In this document: one piece after another, positions 36,670-45,512 of the stretch
Layout: every line of letters starts with the position of its first letter
How positions within the stretch are numbered: position 1 is the first letter of the stretch
Assembly: GCA_009846685.1 (NCBI GenBank)
Contig: VWVY01000001.1
Span: forward strand, 682,001 to 746,000
Origin: Rhizobiales bacterium SYSU XM002
GTDB taxonomy: Bacteria; Pseudomonadota; Alphaproteobacteria; Rhizobiales; Beijerinckiaceae
Reading direction: 5' to 3'
Length of the DNA stretch: 64,000 nucleotides
Position numbers and translations under genes: made by a program
Notes under the pieces: generated by a model
The model's database searches: none
Seen by the model: the letters and a program-made list of their open reading frames with translations, nothing else
What the model was told of the DNA's origin: nothing

Positions 36670-36918
36670 ATGTCCGCCGCCACCACCGCCAAGTTTCAGA
36701 CCGCCGCCATCCTCTTCCTGGCCGTTCTGGCCGCCATGCTGGGCCTCGGCGCTGTTGTGGTGTTTGCCACGCCGCTTCAGGCGCAGGCCGCCAGCCTGAT
36801 GACGGGCATCGTTGCCGTGAGCCTGATCGTTGCCGCCCCCGTTTCCTGGCTTCTGGCCGGTCTGGTCGATGGCCACCTTTCCACCTATCGCCCCGCCTCT
36901 CCCTATCGCTGGGCGTAA
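36670..36918 (+). CDS. Small two-helix membrane protein
   Basis: 82-residue protein with two hydrophobic helices (about residues 9-33 and 43-65) and a C-terminal STYRPASPYRWA tail. Ribosome-binding site AAAGGAA precedes ATG 36670. No family recognised. Followed by a rho-independent terminator, so it is an independent unit. Its ATG lies in a CATG palindrome also usable as a start on the other strand. Confidence 0.65.
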   Translation: MSAATTAKFQTAAILFLAVLAAMLGLGAVVVFATPLQAQAASLMTGIVAVSLIVAAPVSWLLAGLVDGHLSTYRPASPYRWA

Positions 36919-36972
36919 TTTCTAGACCTCCGACCTCCCTCCCCACTATTCGCGACGCAACGAGTAGTGCTA

Positions 36973-37008
36973 GGGCTGCAACCGACCCCCGGCTGCAGCC
37001 CTTTCTTT
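36973..37008 (+). terminator. Rho-independent terminator after the small membrane protein
   Basis: GGGCTGCA at 36973-36980 pairs with TGCAGCCC at 36994-37001, followed by TTTCTTT. It lies just before the acetyltransferase start. Confidence 0.85.
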
Positions 37009-37020
37009 ATGGAGTTGAGG

Positions 37021-37548
37021 ATGGCTGTCCTCGTTCGTGCATCACGTGATGCTGACCTGCCAGCGATTCAGGCGATTTACACCCCCGCTGTTCTGGACGG
37101 CACCGCCTCCTTCGAACTCGAGCCACCCGATCTCGCCGAGATGACACGCCGCCGCGCAGCGCTGTTGGCGGACGGCTTTCCGTATCTCGTCGCGGAAATT
37201 GGTGGCGAAATCGTTGGCTATGCCTATGCCGGGCAATATCGCCCGCGCCCGGCCTATCGCCATGCGGTTGAAGATTCGATCTACATCGCGCCAAACCAGC
37301 AGGGCAAAGGCGTCGGCAAGGCGCTGCTCGCAGCGCTAATCGCGGAATGCGAGAGGCTCGGCAAAAGGCAGATGGTGGCGGTGATAGGCGACAGCCTGTC
37401 GCATGGCTCGATCAACCTGCACCGGGCGATGGGCTTTGCCCACGCCGGAACAGTCAGGAACGTCGGCTACAAGCACGGCCGCTGGCTCGATCAGGTGATC
37501 TACCAGCGGGCGCTGGGCTCCGGCGCGGAAACAGCGCCGGAAGCCTGA
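37021..37548 (+). CDS. GNAT acetyltransferase, phosphinothricin acetyltransferase type
   Basis: 175-residue N-acetyltransferase of the Pat/Bar-like GNAT group. Seen: ASRDADLPAIQAIYTPAVLDGTASFE at the N-terminus, the acetyl-CoA loop QQGKGVGKALL near residue 94, and YRPRPAYRHAVEDSIYI near 75 and the ending VGYKHGRWLDQVIYQR, all typical of this group. Such proteins often acetylate methionine sulfone or related amino acids. Start 37021 chosen (GAGG before it); an upstream ATG at 37009 lacks a site. Confidence 0.87.
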   Translation: MAVLVRASRDADLPAIQAIYTPAVLDGTASFELEPPDLAEMTRRRAALLADGFPYLVAEIGGEIVGYAYAGQYRPRPAYRHAVEDSIYIAPNQQGKGVGKALLAALIAECERLGKRQMVAVIGDSLSHGSINLHRAMGFAHAGTVRNVGYKHGRWLDQVIYQRALGSGAETAPEA

Positions 37549-37557
37549 TCAAACACC

Positions 37558-37908
37558 TTACTTGGCCGCGACGACCATGATCTCGACGAGATAATCCGGC
37601 GTCGCCAGCCCCGCTTCGACCGTCGCGCGCGCCGGGGTGTTGCCCTGGCTCACCCAACCATCCCAGACGGCGTTCATCGCCGCGAAGTTCTTCATGTCGG
37701 TGATCCAGATGTTGGTGCGCAGGAGTTTGCTCTTGTCCGTCCCGGCCTTGGCGAGCAGGTCGTCAATCTGCGCAAGCACATCCTTGGTCTGGCCGGTGAT
37801 GTCGAGCTTGGTGTCGCTCGCGACGATCCCCGCGAGATAAACCGTGTCGCCGTGGACGACGGCCTTCGACATGCGCGCGCCGCACTCGATCCGGGTGATG
37901 GAAGCCAT
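37558..37908 (-). CDS. RidA family protein
   Basis: 116-residue RidA-fold protein, second copy in the window. Pattern MASITRIECGARMSKAVVHGDTVYLAG at the start and ATVEAGLATPDYLVEIMVVA at the end. The conserved arginine of RidA deaminases appears as PARATVEAG (R near 100), so activity is plausible. 108 bases after the SDR gene on the same strand. Confidence 0.88.
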   Translation of the reverse strand: MASITRIECGARMSKAVVHGDTVYLAGIVASDTKLDITGQTKDVLAQIDDLLAKAGTDKSKLLRTNIWITDMKNFAAMNAVWDGWVSQGNTPARATVEAGLATPDYLVEIMVVAAK

Positions 37909-38016
37909 GATGTTCTCCTGCAGGGGTTGGAAATCGGGAAGGCCCTGCGTATCCCGCCCCTTGCCCGATTTCAATGCGCGAAAACCGCCGATCTCCGGCG
38001 GATTCCACCGAAGGGG

Positions 38017-38772
38017 TCAGCCGCGGCCGACGAACGGCATCTTGGTCGCCATGACGTTCATGGTCAGCACGTTCGCTTCCGGGGGAAGGCTCGCCATATG
38101 GGCGACGGCGTTCGCGACATGCTCGACATCCATCACCGGTTCGATTGCCATCGAGCCATTGGCCTGAAGCACCCCGGTCGTCATGCGCCGGGCCATATCG
38201 GTCAGCGCATTGCCGATATCGACCTGCCCGACGGCGATGTCGTGCTCGCGCCCGTCAAGCGCACCGGTCTTGGTCAGGCCGAGCACGGCGTGCTTGGTCG
38301 CGGTATAGGCCGCCGAGAACGGGCGCGGCGCATAGGCCGAAACCGAGCCGTTGTTGATGATGCGCCCGCCCTTCGGCGTCTGGCGCTTCATGATGCGGAA
38401 CGCGGCCTGCATGCAGTAGAACACGCCGTTGAGGTTGGTCTCGACCACCGCGCGCCATTGCTCGGGCGAGAGTTCGTCCCACTGCACCGGCGGCGCGCCG
38501 ATGCCGGCGTTGTTGAACACGACATCGAGCCGCCCGAAGGTCGCGACCAGCTTGTCGAAAGCGGCGTTGACGGCGGCATGGTCGGTCACATCAGCCGCCA
38601 GCGCGACCGCATTCGCGGCGCCCGCGCCAGCGAGCGAAATCGTCTCGGCAAGCGCGTCGGCGCGGCGGCCCATCAACCCGACCTTGTATCCGTCCTTCAG
38701 GAACCGGATCGCCACCGCCCGGCCCACGCCGGAACCCGCGCCCGTGATCATCGCAACCTTGCCGCCCGCCAT
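38017..38772 (-). CDS. Short-chain dehydrogenase/reductase
   Basis: 251-residue SDR enzyme: TGAGSGVG cofactor motif near residue 10, NNAGIG near 85, catalytic Ser region NNGSVSAY near 139 and YTATK near 155. Substrate is unknown; SDR in the same run as mccB suggests possible acyl or branched-chain oxidation. GGGAGGTAGAT ribosome-binding site before ATG 38772; an ATG 30 bases upstream lacks one. Confidence 0.9.
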   Translation of the reverse strand: MAGGKVAMITGAGSGVGRAVAIRFLKDGYKVGLMGRRADALAETISLAGAGAANAVALAADVTDHAAVNAAFDKLVATFGRLDVVFNNAGIGAPPVQWDELSPEQWRAVVETNLNGVFYCMQAAFRIMKRQTPKGGRIINNGSVSAYAPRPFSAAYTATKHAVLGLTKTGALDGREHDIAVGQVDIGNALTDMARRMTTGVLQANGSMAIEPVMDVEHVANAVAHMASLPPEANVLTMNVMATKMPFVGRG

Positions 38773-38904
38773 ATCTACCTCCCGATGGATTTGTTGGCCC
38801 AAGGATTAGCGGGCGGAAGCGGGTTTGTCAGCCGGGGAATGGAAATTTGTATGCAGTATTCCGATTGATTGCGATTTCCCGCCGACACGCCCGTTAGGGA
38901 CATG

Positions 38905-39180
38905 TCATTCAGAGAAATTCAATGCCAATTCGGGCTCCGACCCAAGGACACCCGGACCTTCGCGCCCCTTGGCCTTCCGAAGCCGGGAGTGGCTCAAATG
39001 GCGAACGACGTGGAATTGGCGCTCTGAAAGCCATTCATCGATCGCAGCGTAGGCATCGTAAAGCGACCCCGCGTACTGGATTTTCACCAGCTGAATATCC
39101 CGTTCGCTTTTGGGCATGTGCTGCTGGTGTTCCGGGCATATCTCAGCCGCAATTTCAAAGATCGTTCGCGGGGCTGTCAT
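38905..39180 (-). CDS. Hypothetical protein downstream of mccB
   Basis: 91-residue protein with no recognised domain; the first half is mostly helical and acidic, the last 30 residues are basic/Gly-rich. It begins six bases after the mccB stop, so it is likely translated from the same message. Possibly a real small protein, but only weak sequence support beyond position and codon use. Confidence 0.45.
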   Translation of the reverse strand: MTAPRTIFEIAAEICPEHQQHMPKSERDIQLVKIQYAGSLYDAYAAIDEWLSERQFHVVRHLSHSRLRKAKGREGPGVLGSEPELALNFSE

Positions 39181-39186
39181 AACGCC

Positions 39187-40794
39187 TCACATCCGGAACA
39201 CACCAAACCTTGTCTCGGGGATTGGGGCGTTGAGGCAGGCCGAGAACGCGAGGCCCAGCACCCGGCGCGTTTCGGAGGGCAGGATAATGCCATCGTCCCA
39301 CAGCCGCGCGGTGGCGTGGTAGGGCGAGCCCTCCTCCTCGTATTTCGCGCGGACGGGAGACTTGAAGGCCTCCTCCTCCTCGGCGGACCACGATTTACCC
39401 TCGGCCTCAAGGTTGTCGCGCCGAACGGTCGCGAGCACCGAGGCCGCCTGCTCGCCGCCCATTACCGAAATGCGGCTGTTCGGCCAGGTGAACAGGAACC
39501 GCGGCGAGTAAGCGCGCCCGCACATGCCGTAATTGCCCGCGCCGAACGAACCGCCGACGAGCAGCGTGATCTTCGGCACCTCGGCGGAGGCGACCGCCGT
39601 GACGAGCTTGGCGCCATCCTTGGCGATGCCGCCCGCCTCGTACTGGCTGCCGACCATGAAGCCGGAGATATTCTGGAGGAACAGCAGGGGAATGCGCCGC
39701 TGGCAGCACAGCTCGATGAAATGCGCGCCCTTCATCGCGCTTTCCGAGAACAGGATGCCGTTGTTGGCGATGATGCCAACCGGAATGCCGTAGATCGAGG
39801 CGAAGCCGGTGACGAGCGTCGTGCCGTAAAGCGCCTTGAACTCGTCGAAACGCGAGCCATCGACGATGCGGCCGATCACCTCGCGGATGTCGTATTGCCG
39901 CTTGAGATCGGTCGGCACGAGCGCTTCGAGATCCGCAGGGTCGAGCACGGGATCTTCCGGCTCGCCCAACGCGATGTCGATGTTCTTGCGGGAATTGAGG
40001 TTGGCGACGATGCGCCGCGCGAGCGCGAGCGCGTGCCCGTCATTGGCGGCATAGTGGTCCGCCACGCCCGAGCGGCGGGCATGGACATCCGCGCCGCCGA
40101 GATCTTCCGCCGAGACGACCTCGCCGGTCGCCGCCTTGACCAGCGGCGGGCCGCCCAGAAAAATCGTGCCCTGCTGACGCACGATGATCGTCTCATCCGA
40201 CATCGCCGGCACATAGGCGCCGCCGGCGGTGCAGGAGCCCATCACCACCGCGATCTGCGGGATGCCCTGCCCGGACATCCGCGCCTGATTGTAGAAGATG
40301 CGCCCGAAATGCTCGCGATCCGGAAACACTTCGGTCTGGTGCGGCAGGTTCGCGCCGCCCGAGTCGACGAGGTAGACGCACGGCAGCCGGTTCTGCATCG
40401 CGATTTCCTGCGCGCGCAGATGCTTTTTCACGGTCATCGGATAATAGGTGCCGCCCTTGATCGTCGCATCGTTGCACACGATCATCACGTCGCGCCCCTC
40501 GACGCGGCCGATACCAGCGATCATGCCTGCGCCGTGGATGTCGCCGCCGTACATGTCGTAGGCCGCGAGCCCACCGATTTCGAGAAAGGGCGAGCCTGGA
40601 TCGACGAGGTTCAGCACACGATCTCGCGGAAGGAGCTTGCCACGCGCGGCATGGCGTTCACGGGCTTTCTCGTTGCCGCCGAGCGCAGCGGTCTGCCGCC
40701 TGTCGAGTAGTTCCTGACGGATCGCGGCCCAAGCCTCGCGATTGCCGCGAGCTTCCTCGGCCTTGGTATCAAAACCGGAACGGAGAACGGCCAT
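39187..40794 (-). CDS. mccB: Methylcrotonoyl-CoA carboxylase beta subunit
   Basis: 535-residue carboxyltransferase subunit with the MCC-type pattern: [38 protein letters not shown] at the start, [36 protein letters not shown] near 130, [20 protein letters not shown] near 175, [20 protein letters not shown] near 415. Transfers carboxyl from biotin to 3-methylcrotonoyl-CoA in leucine degradation. Start ATG 40794. Part of the leftward run rhodanese-GST-mccB. Confidence 0.93.
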   Translation of the reverse strand: MAVLRSGFDTKAEEARGNREAWAAIRQELLDRRQTAALGGNEKARERHAARGKLLPRDRVLNLVDPGSPFLEIGGLAAYDMYGGDIHGAGMIAGIGRVEGRDVMIVCNDATIKGGTYYPMTVKKHLRAQEIAMQNRLPCVYLVDSGGANLPHQTEVFPDREHFGRIFYNQARMSGQGIPQIAVVMGSCTAGGAYVPAMSDETIIVRQQGTIFLGGPPLVKAATGEVVSAEDLGGADVHARRSGVADHYAANDGHALALARRIVANLNSRKNIDIALGEPEDPVLDPADLEALVPTDLKRQYDIREVIGRIVDGSRFDEFKALYGTTLVTGFASIYGIPVGIIANNGILFSESAMKGAHFIELCCQRRIPLLFLQNISGFMVGSQYEAGGIAKDGAKLVTAVASAEVPKITLLVGGSFGAGNYGMCGRAYSPRFLFTWPNSRISVMGGEQAASVLATVRRDNLEAEGKSWSAEEEEAFKSPVRAKYEEEGSPYHATARLWDDGIILPSETRRVLGLAFSACLNAPIPETRFGVFRM

Positions 40795-40869
40795 TTTTCC
40801 TCACCACGCCAAAAGAGCGCCCCACCAGCCGGCGGTGCGCCTTGATTTTCCTTGTTATGGCGACGGGTT

Positions 40870-41583
40870 TCAACGCCCGGCAGGACGGAGTTTGTCGATA
40901 TTGTCCGTCGACGCAATGCGCCAAGGTTCCGCGATCGCCGCCTGATACCATTTCTGGAAGGCCGGCAGACTATAGATCGCGTCGATGTAGTCGTTTGTCG
41001 TCCGGTCGACAGGAATCTCATAAGAACGGATGCGGGTCGCGAGCGGCGCGAACATCGCATCCACCGCGCCGAATTCGCCGAACAAGAACGGGCCCTGGTC
41101 ACCCATTTCCATGCGGAAGCGCTTCCAGTAGTTGGCGAGGCGCATGACATCCGCTTCGACCGCCGGTGTGAGACGCCGCGATGCGCGACGACGCAGGTTC
41201 ATCGGGCAATGCTGGCGGATCGCCTGAAAGCCCGAATGGACTTCCGCCGCCATCGCCCGCGCGATCGCGCGATATTCCTGCTCCTCGGGCCAGAGCTTGG
41301 CCTCGGGGTGCTTCTCGTTGACATATTCGATGATCGCCAGCGTCTCCCAGACGATCAGATTGCCGTATTTCAGCGCCGGCACGAGCCCGCTCGGCGAATA
41401 CTGCAGCACCTGCTGGCGGGTATTGGGATGATCGAGTGGGATCAGGATTTCCGCGAAGGGAACGTTCTTCGCCGCCATCGCCAGCCACGGACGCAGCGAC
41501 CACGAGGAATAGTTCTTGTTGCCAATCACCAACGTCAGTTTGGGCGGAAACTTCGGTTGCGCGCCGATATTTGTTCCGATCAT
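40870..41583 (-). CDS. Glutathione S-transferase family protein
   Basis: 237-residue GST. N-terminal thioredoxin-like domain with LVIGNKNYSSWSLRPWLAM near residue 18 and the GSH-contact GLVPALKYGNLIVWETLAIIEYV near 66, followed by the all-helical C-domain. Substrate unknown; the NYSSWSLRPW start is shared by a group of bacterial GSTs of unclear role. Overlaps the rhodanese gene by four bases (ATGA), indicating a coupled pair. Confidence 0.88.
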   Translation of the reverse strand: MIGTNIGAQPKFPPKLTLVIGNKNYSSWSLRPWLAMAAKNVPFAEILIPLDHPNTRQQVLQYSPSGLVPALKYGNLIVWETLAIIEYVNEKHPEAKLWPEEQEYRAIARAMAAEVHSGFQAIRQHCPMNLRRRASRRLTPAVEADVMRLANYWKRFRMEMGDQGPFLFGEFGAVDAMFAPLATRIRSYEIPVDRTTNDYIDAIYSLPAFQKWYQAAIAEPWRIASTDNIDKLRPAGR

Positions 41584-42002
41584 GACCGCTTTTCCCCCAC
41601 CGCGATATCAGGCCCCTCGACGGCGCCGCCTGCCTTCTTCCATGCTCCGAAGCCGCCCTCGATATGAGCAACGGGCTTCAACCCCATATCCTGCGCCGTT
41701 CTGGCCGCCAATGCCGAACGCCATCCGCCGGCGCAGAAGAAAACGAAGGTCTTGTCTTCCTGAAAAACCGGCTTGGCGTAGGGGCTCTCCGGGTCGATCC
41801 AGAATTCGAGCATCCCGCGCGGACAATGAAAGGCGCCGGGCATCCGCCCTTCCCGTTCGAGTTCGCGCGGATCCCTCAGATCGACGAACACCACCCCGCC
41901 GTTGCCAGCCAGTCCAAGCGCCTCGTCAATCGTCAGGGTCCGAACCGCCGCGTTCGCTTCCTCAAGGAGCGTTTTGTATCCGCGGCTGATCGTCTGCGCC
42001 AT
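41580..42002 (-). CDS. Rhodanese-like domain protein
   Basis: 140-residue single-domain sulfurtransferase. The active-site cysteine is in FFCAGGWRSALAA near residue 89, and VVFVDLRDPRELEREGRMPGAFHCPRG near residue 40 is the usual start of the fold. The loop FCAGGWRS is of the thiosulfate sulfurtransferase size. Overlaps the GST gene; same run as mccB. Confidence 0.9.
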   Translation of the reverse strand: MAQTISRGYKTLLEEANAAVRTLTIDEALGLAGNGGVVFVDLRDPRELEREGRMPGAFHCPRGMLEFWIDPESPYAKPVFQEDKTFVFFCAGGWRSALAARTAQDMGLKPVAHIEGGFGAWKKAGGAVEGPDIAVGEKRS

Positions 42003-42164
42003 TCTGCCCCCCCGAATCGCGTGTCGATGGAAACGATTTGTAACGTTCGGGCTGTGTTCCGCAAATATGTCCCGCCGCTATCGGCGCGATATTTCGGCGC
42101 TGCAACGCTCTTTCCACGGGAAAGGACGGTTGACGGCGGCCAGTCTGGAGCGCAACTGGCCTGC

Positions 42165-42440
42165 ATGACATCGAATCGGACAGACGAGGCCGCCATCACG
42201 GCGGCCATTCTCGATATGGCGGCTGCGCGGGGCCCGAGCGTGAGCTTCTGCCCGTCCGAAGTCGCCCGGGAGCTTGCCGGCCCGGCACCGGAGCAATGGT
42301 CGCGCCTGATGCAACCCGTCCGCCGCGCTGCGGTCGAGCTTGCGCAGGCTGGTCGCCTTGTCATCCTGCGCAAGGGCAAACCGGTCGATCCGCTCGATTT
42401 CAAGGGCGTCTATCGCCTCTCGCAGCCCCGGTTCGATTAG
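42165..42440 (+). CDS. DUF3253 family protein
   Basis: 91-residue winged-helix-like protein of the DUF3253 family (ILDMAAARGPSVSFCPSEVARELAGP and a C-terminal GKPVDPLDFKGVYRL). Members are often near S-adenosyl or cryptochrome-like genes; function unknown. Start ATG at 42165 after a GGCC-rich region; not extended upstream, since that reads as non-coding. Confidence 0.87.
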   Translation: MTSNRTDEAAITAAILDMAAARGPSVSFCPSEVARELAGPAPEQWSRLMQPVRRAAVELAQAGRLVILRKGKPVDPLDFKGVYRLSQPRFD

Positions 42441-42629
42441 ACGAAAAACGGGCCTAGTACTTCAACGCTTCGTTGAGGCTGTTGTAAAACCGCCGAAATT
42501 CGCGAAGGATTTTAGGTATTTTTCAAGGGCTGTGGCGGGAAAACAGGCACCGACGCACTCAGGGTTTAGAGATTATACAACCTTTGGGTGCATTGTAGGG
42601 TTCACACTATGTGCCGAGGAGCCTGTCCG

Positions 42630-43781
42630 ATGTTGGCGACATTCTGGAATGACAAGAGAGGCGCGACCGCGATGGTGATGTCGCTCGCCCTTGTCCCGAT
42701 TGTGGCGACCTTCACCGTGGCGGTGAACTATTCCGATGCGGCCCAGAAGCGCTCCAATTACCAGGTGATCGCCGATGCGGCGGCCCTTTCCGGTGCAACC
42801 GCCTCGACGACCGACGACGACGACGCCCGCAAGGCACGCGCGAAGACCTGGTTCGAAACCCAGGTCGAGGCCCAGCATCTTCAGCCCGCCTCGATCAGCG
42901 TCGAGGTCAAGAGCGGCATCGTCACCGTCTCGGCGACGGCCAAGGTCAAGCCGATGGTCGCGATGGTCGACTTCGGCGCGCATGACATCTTCGTCACCGC
43001 AAGCGCCGCGATCTCGCAGGAAACCATCCGCCGCGTGCTCGATGTCGCGATGTGCATCGACGCCACCGGCTCGATGCAGAACACGATCAACAGCGTGAAG
43101 GCGCGCGCGAAGAGCTTCTCGGACGACCTCAACAACGCGCTCTCCGCGCGCGGGCTCGAAAAATTCGACTACACCCGCATCCGCGCGGTCTACTACCGCG
43201 ACTTCGCGGTCGACAAGGGGCCGGTCTACTATCCGGGCTGGGGGTGGTACGGAGGCAAGGCCATGGTCAAGTCCGACTTCATGGAAATGCCGTCGAAGAA
43301 GGACGAACTCTACACCTTCATCGCCTCCGAAAGCGCGACGGGCGGTGGCGATTTGCCTGAATCCGGCTACGAATGCATCCACGAGGGCATGACTTCAAAA
43401 TGGTTCTCGAAAGGCGCTGAAATTCCCGGCACCAGCTATAAGGCTGACGAAGTCTATCCCGTGATCGTGCTGTGGACAGATGCCGCAGCCCTGCCTGTGC
43501 CGCATGCCAATTCGGTCAACTCCGGGCAATACCCGCCCGAGATGCCGCAATCGGAAACCGCGTTCAAGAACAAGTGGAATTCGCCCGGCATCATTGACCA
43601 GAAGAACCGTCTCCTGGTGCAGTTCGGCCCGTGCAACGACAGTTCATGGACGATGGCGCGCGGTCTCTCCGGCTACATGTGCGGCGGTTCGCTCAATGAT
43701 GGCAACACCAATATGATCAACAAGATCGCCGACGTCATGAAAGTGCGCTACCAGAACCGCCTGACGCGCCTGACGAAGTAA
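42630..43781 (+). CDS. TadE/G-like pilus protein with von Willebrand factor A domain
   Basis: 383-residue protein. N-terminus NDKRGATAMVMSLALVPIVATFTVAVNYSDAAQKRSNYQVIADAAALSGA is the TadE/TadG leader with a single membrane helix. A vWA domain follows, with the metal-adhesion site DATGSM near residue 148 and several aromatic-rich inserts. Such proteins are pseudopilin-like and extracellular, linked to Flp/tight adherence. No tad cluster is present here, so it is an isolated member. Start chosen at 42630 after GAGGAG; an upstream ATG was rejected. Confidence 0.85.
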   Translation: MLATFWNDKRGATAMVMSLALVPIVATFTVAVNYSDAAQKRSNYQVIADAAALSGATASTTDDDDARKARAKTWFETQVEAQHLQPASISVEVKSGIVTVSATAKVKPMVAMVDFGAHDIFVTASAAISQETIRRVLDVAMCIDATGSMQNTINSVKARAKSFSDDLNNALSARGLEKFDYTRIRAVYYRDFAVDKGPVYYPGWGWYGGKAMVKSDFMEMPSKKDELYTFIASESATGGGDLPESGYECIHEGMTSKWFSKGAEIPGTSYKADEVYPVIVLWTDAAALPVPHANSVNSGQYPPEMPQSETAFKNKWNSPGIIDQKNRLLVQFGPCNDSSWTMARGLSGYMCGGSLNDGNTNMINKIADVMKVRYQNRLTRLTK

Positions 43782-43825
43782 GATCTGTCGCTCTCCAGCG
43801 AAACCGAAAGCGGCTGGCCGGAAGG

Positions 43826-44131
43826 TCAGCCGCATTCGTTTGAGAGGAGCGAGGCGCGCATCCAGCCGACTGTATTCCCGGTCCGGTCCGCCCCCCGCCA
43901 GATCACCGGTTGCCAGCCCTTTGTGACTTTGCGTGTATCGTCAAGCTGCACATCGTCGCCACTCCTGACCTTGAGGAGCAGCTTCGCGCCTGCATCGGGC
44001 ATTGCCCGCAGCGCGACGAAACCATCTTTGGTTGGCTTGACCTCGCAGAACGCGGTCGCGGAGGCTGGCAGGGTGCCCGCAAGCAGCAGCCCGGTCAGGG
44101 CCAGAAATCCTGTTCGAACCGTCAAACCCAT
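43826..44131 (-). CDS. Secreted SH3-domain protein
   Basis: 101-residue protein with a signal peptide (about 1-26, ALTGLLLAGTLPASA) and a bacterial SH3-like domain (GFVALRAMPDAGAKLLLKVRSGDDV near 42-66). Ligand is probably peptidoglycan peptide or metal; unproven. Start 44131 after AGGAGG. Lies 18 bases downstream of ivd; a strong hairpin at 43810-43833 spans its end. Confidence 0.82.
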   Translation of the reverse strand: MGLTVRTGFLALTGLLLAGTLPASATAFCEVKPTKDGFVALRAMPDAGAKLLLKVRSGDDVQLDDTRKVTKGWQPVIWRGADRTGNTVGWMRASLLSNECG

Positions 44132-44149
44132 TCCGGCCTCCTGGCGCAA

Positions 44150-45322
44150 TCACTTTCCTTTCGAGAACAGCTCCCGCCCGATCAGCATCCGGCGGATCTC
44201 GCTCGTTCCCGCACCGATTTCATAGAGTTTCGCGTCGCGAAGCAAGCGTCCCGTCGGGTATTCGTTGATGTAGCCATTGCCACCGAGAAGCTGGATCGCG
44301 TCAAGCGCCAGCTGGGTCGCCTTCTCGCCGGCGTACAGGATCGCACCGGCGGCATCCTCGCGCGTCGTCTCGGCGCGATCGCAGGCCTTGGCGACTGCAT
44401 ACACATAGGCCTTGCAGGCATTCATGCCGACATACATGTCCGCGACCTTGCCCTGCACGAGCTGGAATTCGCCGATCGAGCGACCGAACTGCTTGCGCTC
44501 ATGGATATAGGGCATGACGATATCCATGCAGGCCTGCATGATGCCGAGCGGCCCTGCCGCAAGCACGGCGCGCTCGTAATCGAGGCCGGACATCAGGATA
44601 TTGACGCCCTTGCCTTCATCCGAGAGGCGGTTTTCCTCTGGCACCTCACAATCCTGAAACACGAGTTCGCCGGTTTCCGAGCCGCGCATGCCCATCTTGT
44701 CGAGCTTTTGCGCCACCGAGAAACCCTTGAAATCCTTCTCGATCAGGAAGGCTGAAATTCCCTTCGGCCCGGCATTCGGATCGGTCTTCGCATAAACGAT
44801 CAGCGTCTCCGCGCTCGGACCGTTGGTGATCCACATCTTCGAACCGTTGAGGATGTACCGGTCGCCCTTCTTCTCGGCCCGGAGCTTCATCGAGACGACA
44901 TCGGAACCGGCGCCGGGTTCGCTCATCGCCAGCGCACCGAGATGCTCGCCGGAGATCAGCTTCGGCAGATACCGCGCCTTCTGCTCGGCATTACCCCAGC
45001 GACGGAGCTGGTTGATGCAGAGGTTGGAATGCGCGCCGTAGGAAAGGCCTACCGAGGCGGAGGCGCGGCTGATTTCCTCCATCGCCACGACGTGATCGAG
45101 ATAGCCGAGGCCCGTGCCGCCGTCCTCCTCCGGCACGGTGATGCCGTGGAGCCCCAGCGCGCCCATTTCCGGCCAGATCTCGCGCGGGAACCAGTCTTCA
45201 CGGTCGATCTTATCGGCAAGCGGAGCGATCTTGTCCTGCGCGAAGGAGGCAACCGTCTCGCGGATGGCATCGGCAGTCTCGCCGAGATCGAAATTGAACG
45301 GCTTGGCGGAATTCGGAATCAC
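44150..45322 (-). CDS. ivd: Isovaleryl-CoA dehydrogenase
   Basis: 390-residue flavin-dependent acyl-CoA dehydrogenase of leucine breakdown. The catalytic base E250 lies in [14 protein letters not shown], the position typical of isovaleryl-CoA dehydrogenase and not of short-chain dehydrogenases. [17 protein letters not shown] near residue 165 and [12 protein letters not shown] near 134 bind substrate and FAD. The start codon is GTG. No liuC/liuE partners seen here; mccA and mccB are on the same strand downstream. A promoter lies just upstream. Confidence 0.93.
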   Translation of the reverse strand: MIPNSAKPFNFDLGETADAIRETVASFAQDKIAPLADKIDREDWFPREIWPEMGALGLHGITVPEEDGGTGLGYLDHVVAMEEISRASASVGLSYGAHSNLCINQLRRWGNAEQKARYLPKLISGEHLGALAMSEPGAGSDVVSMKLRAEKKGDRYILNGSKMWITNGPSAETLIVYAKTDPNAGPKGISAFLIEKDFKGFSVAQKLDKMGMRGSETGELVFQDCEVPEENRLSDEGKGVNILMSGLDYERAVLAAGPLGIMQACMDIVMPYIHERKQFGRSIGEFQLVQGKVADMYVGMNACKAYVYAVAKACDRAETTREDAAGAILYAGEKATQLALDAIQLLGGNGYINEYPTGRLLRDAKLYEIGAGTSEIRRMLIGRELFSKGK

Positions 45323-45353
45323 GGTCTCGCTCCCTCATTTGCTTTTGCGCCGG

Positions 45354-45381
45354 ATCATAGGCCGCGCGCGACGCTTGTCAC
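45354..45381 (-). promoter_or_regulatory. Candidate ivd promoter
   Basis: On the minus strand GTGACA (45381-45376), a 16-base spacer and TATGAT (45359-45354). Both elements match five of six consensus bases. It lies 32 bases before the ivd start. Confidence 0.5.
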
Positions 45382-45512
45382 GTCGCCGGGATGACAGAAA
45401 CCCGACATTCAGCGCCTGCTAACCTTGCCGGCGGTTCGGGCGCAAGCCTTAACGGCCTGATGACGCCCCCGCCCTAATTTGCATCAATTCCCGGCGCGAG
45501 ACAGGAACTCCT

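Noticed and set aside
39118-40710. Long plus-strand frame opposite mccB
   Set aside because: Shadow; no domain and the mccB motifs are clear.
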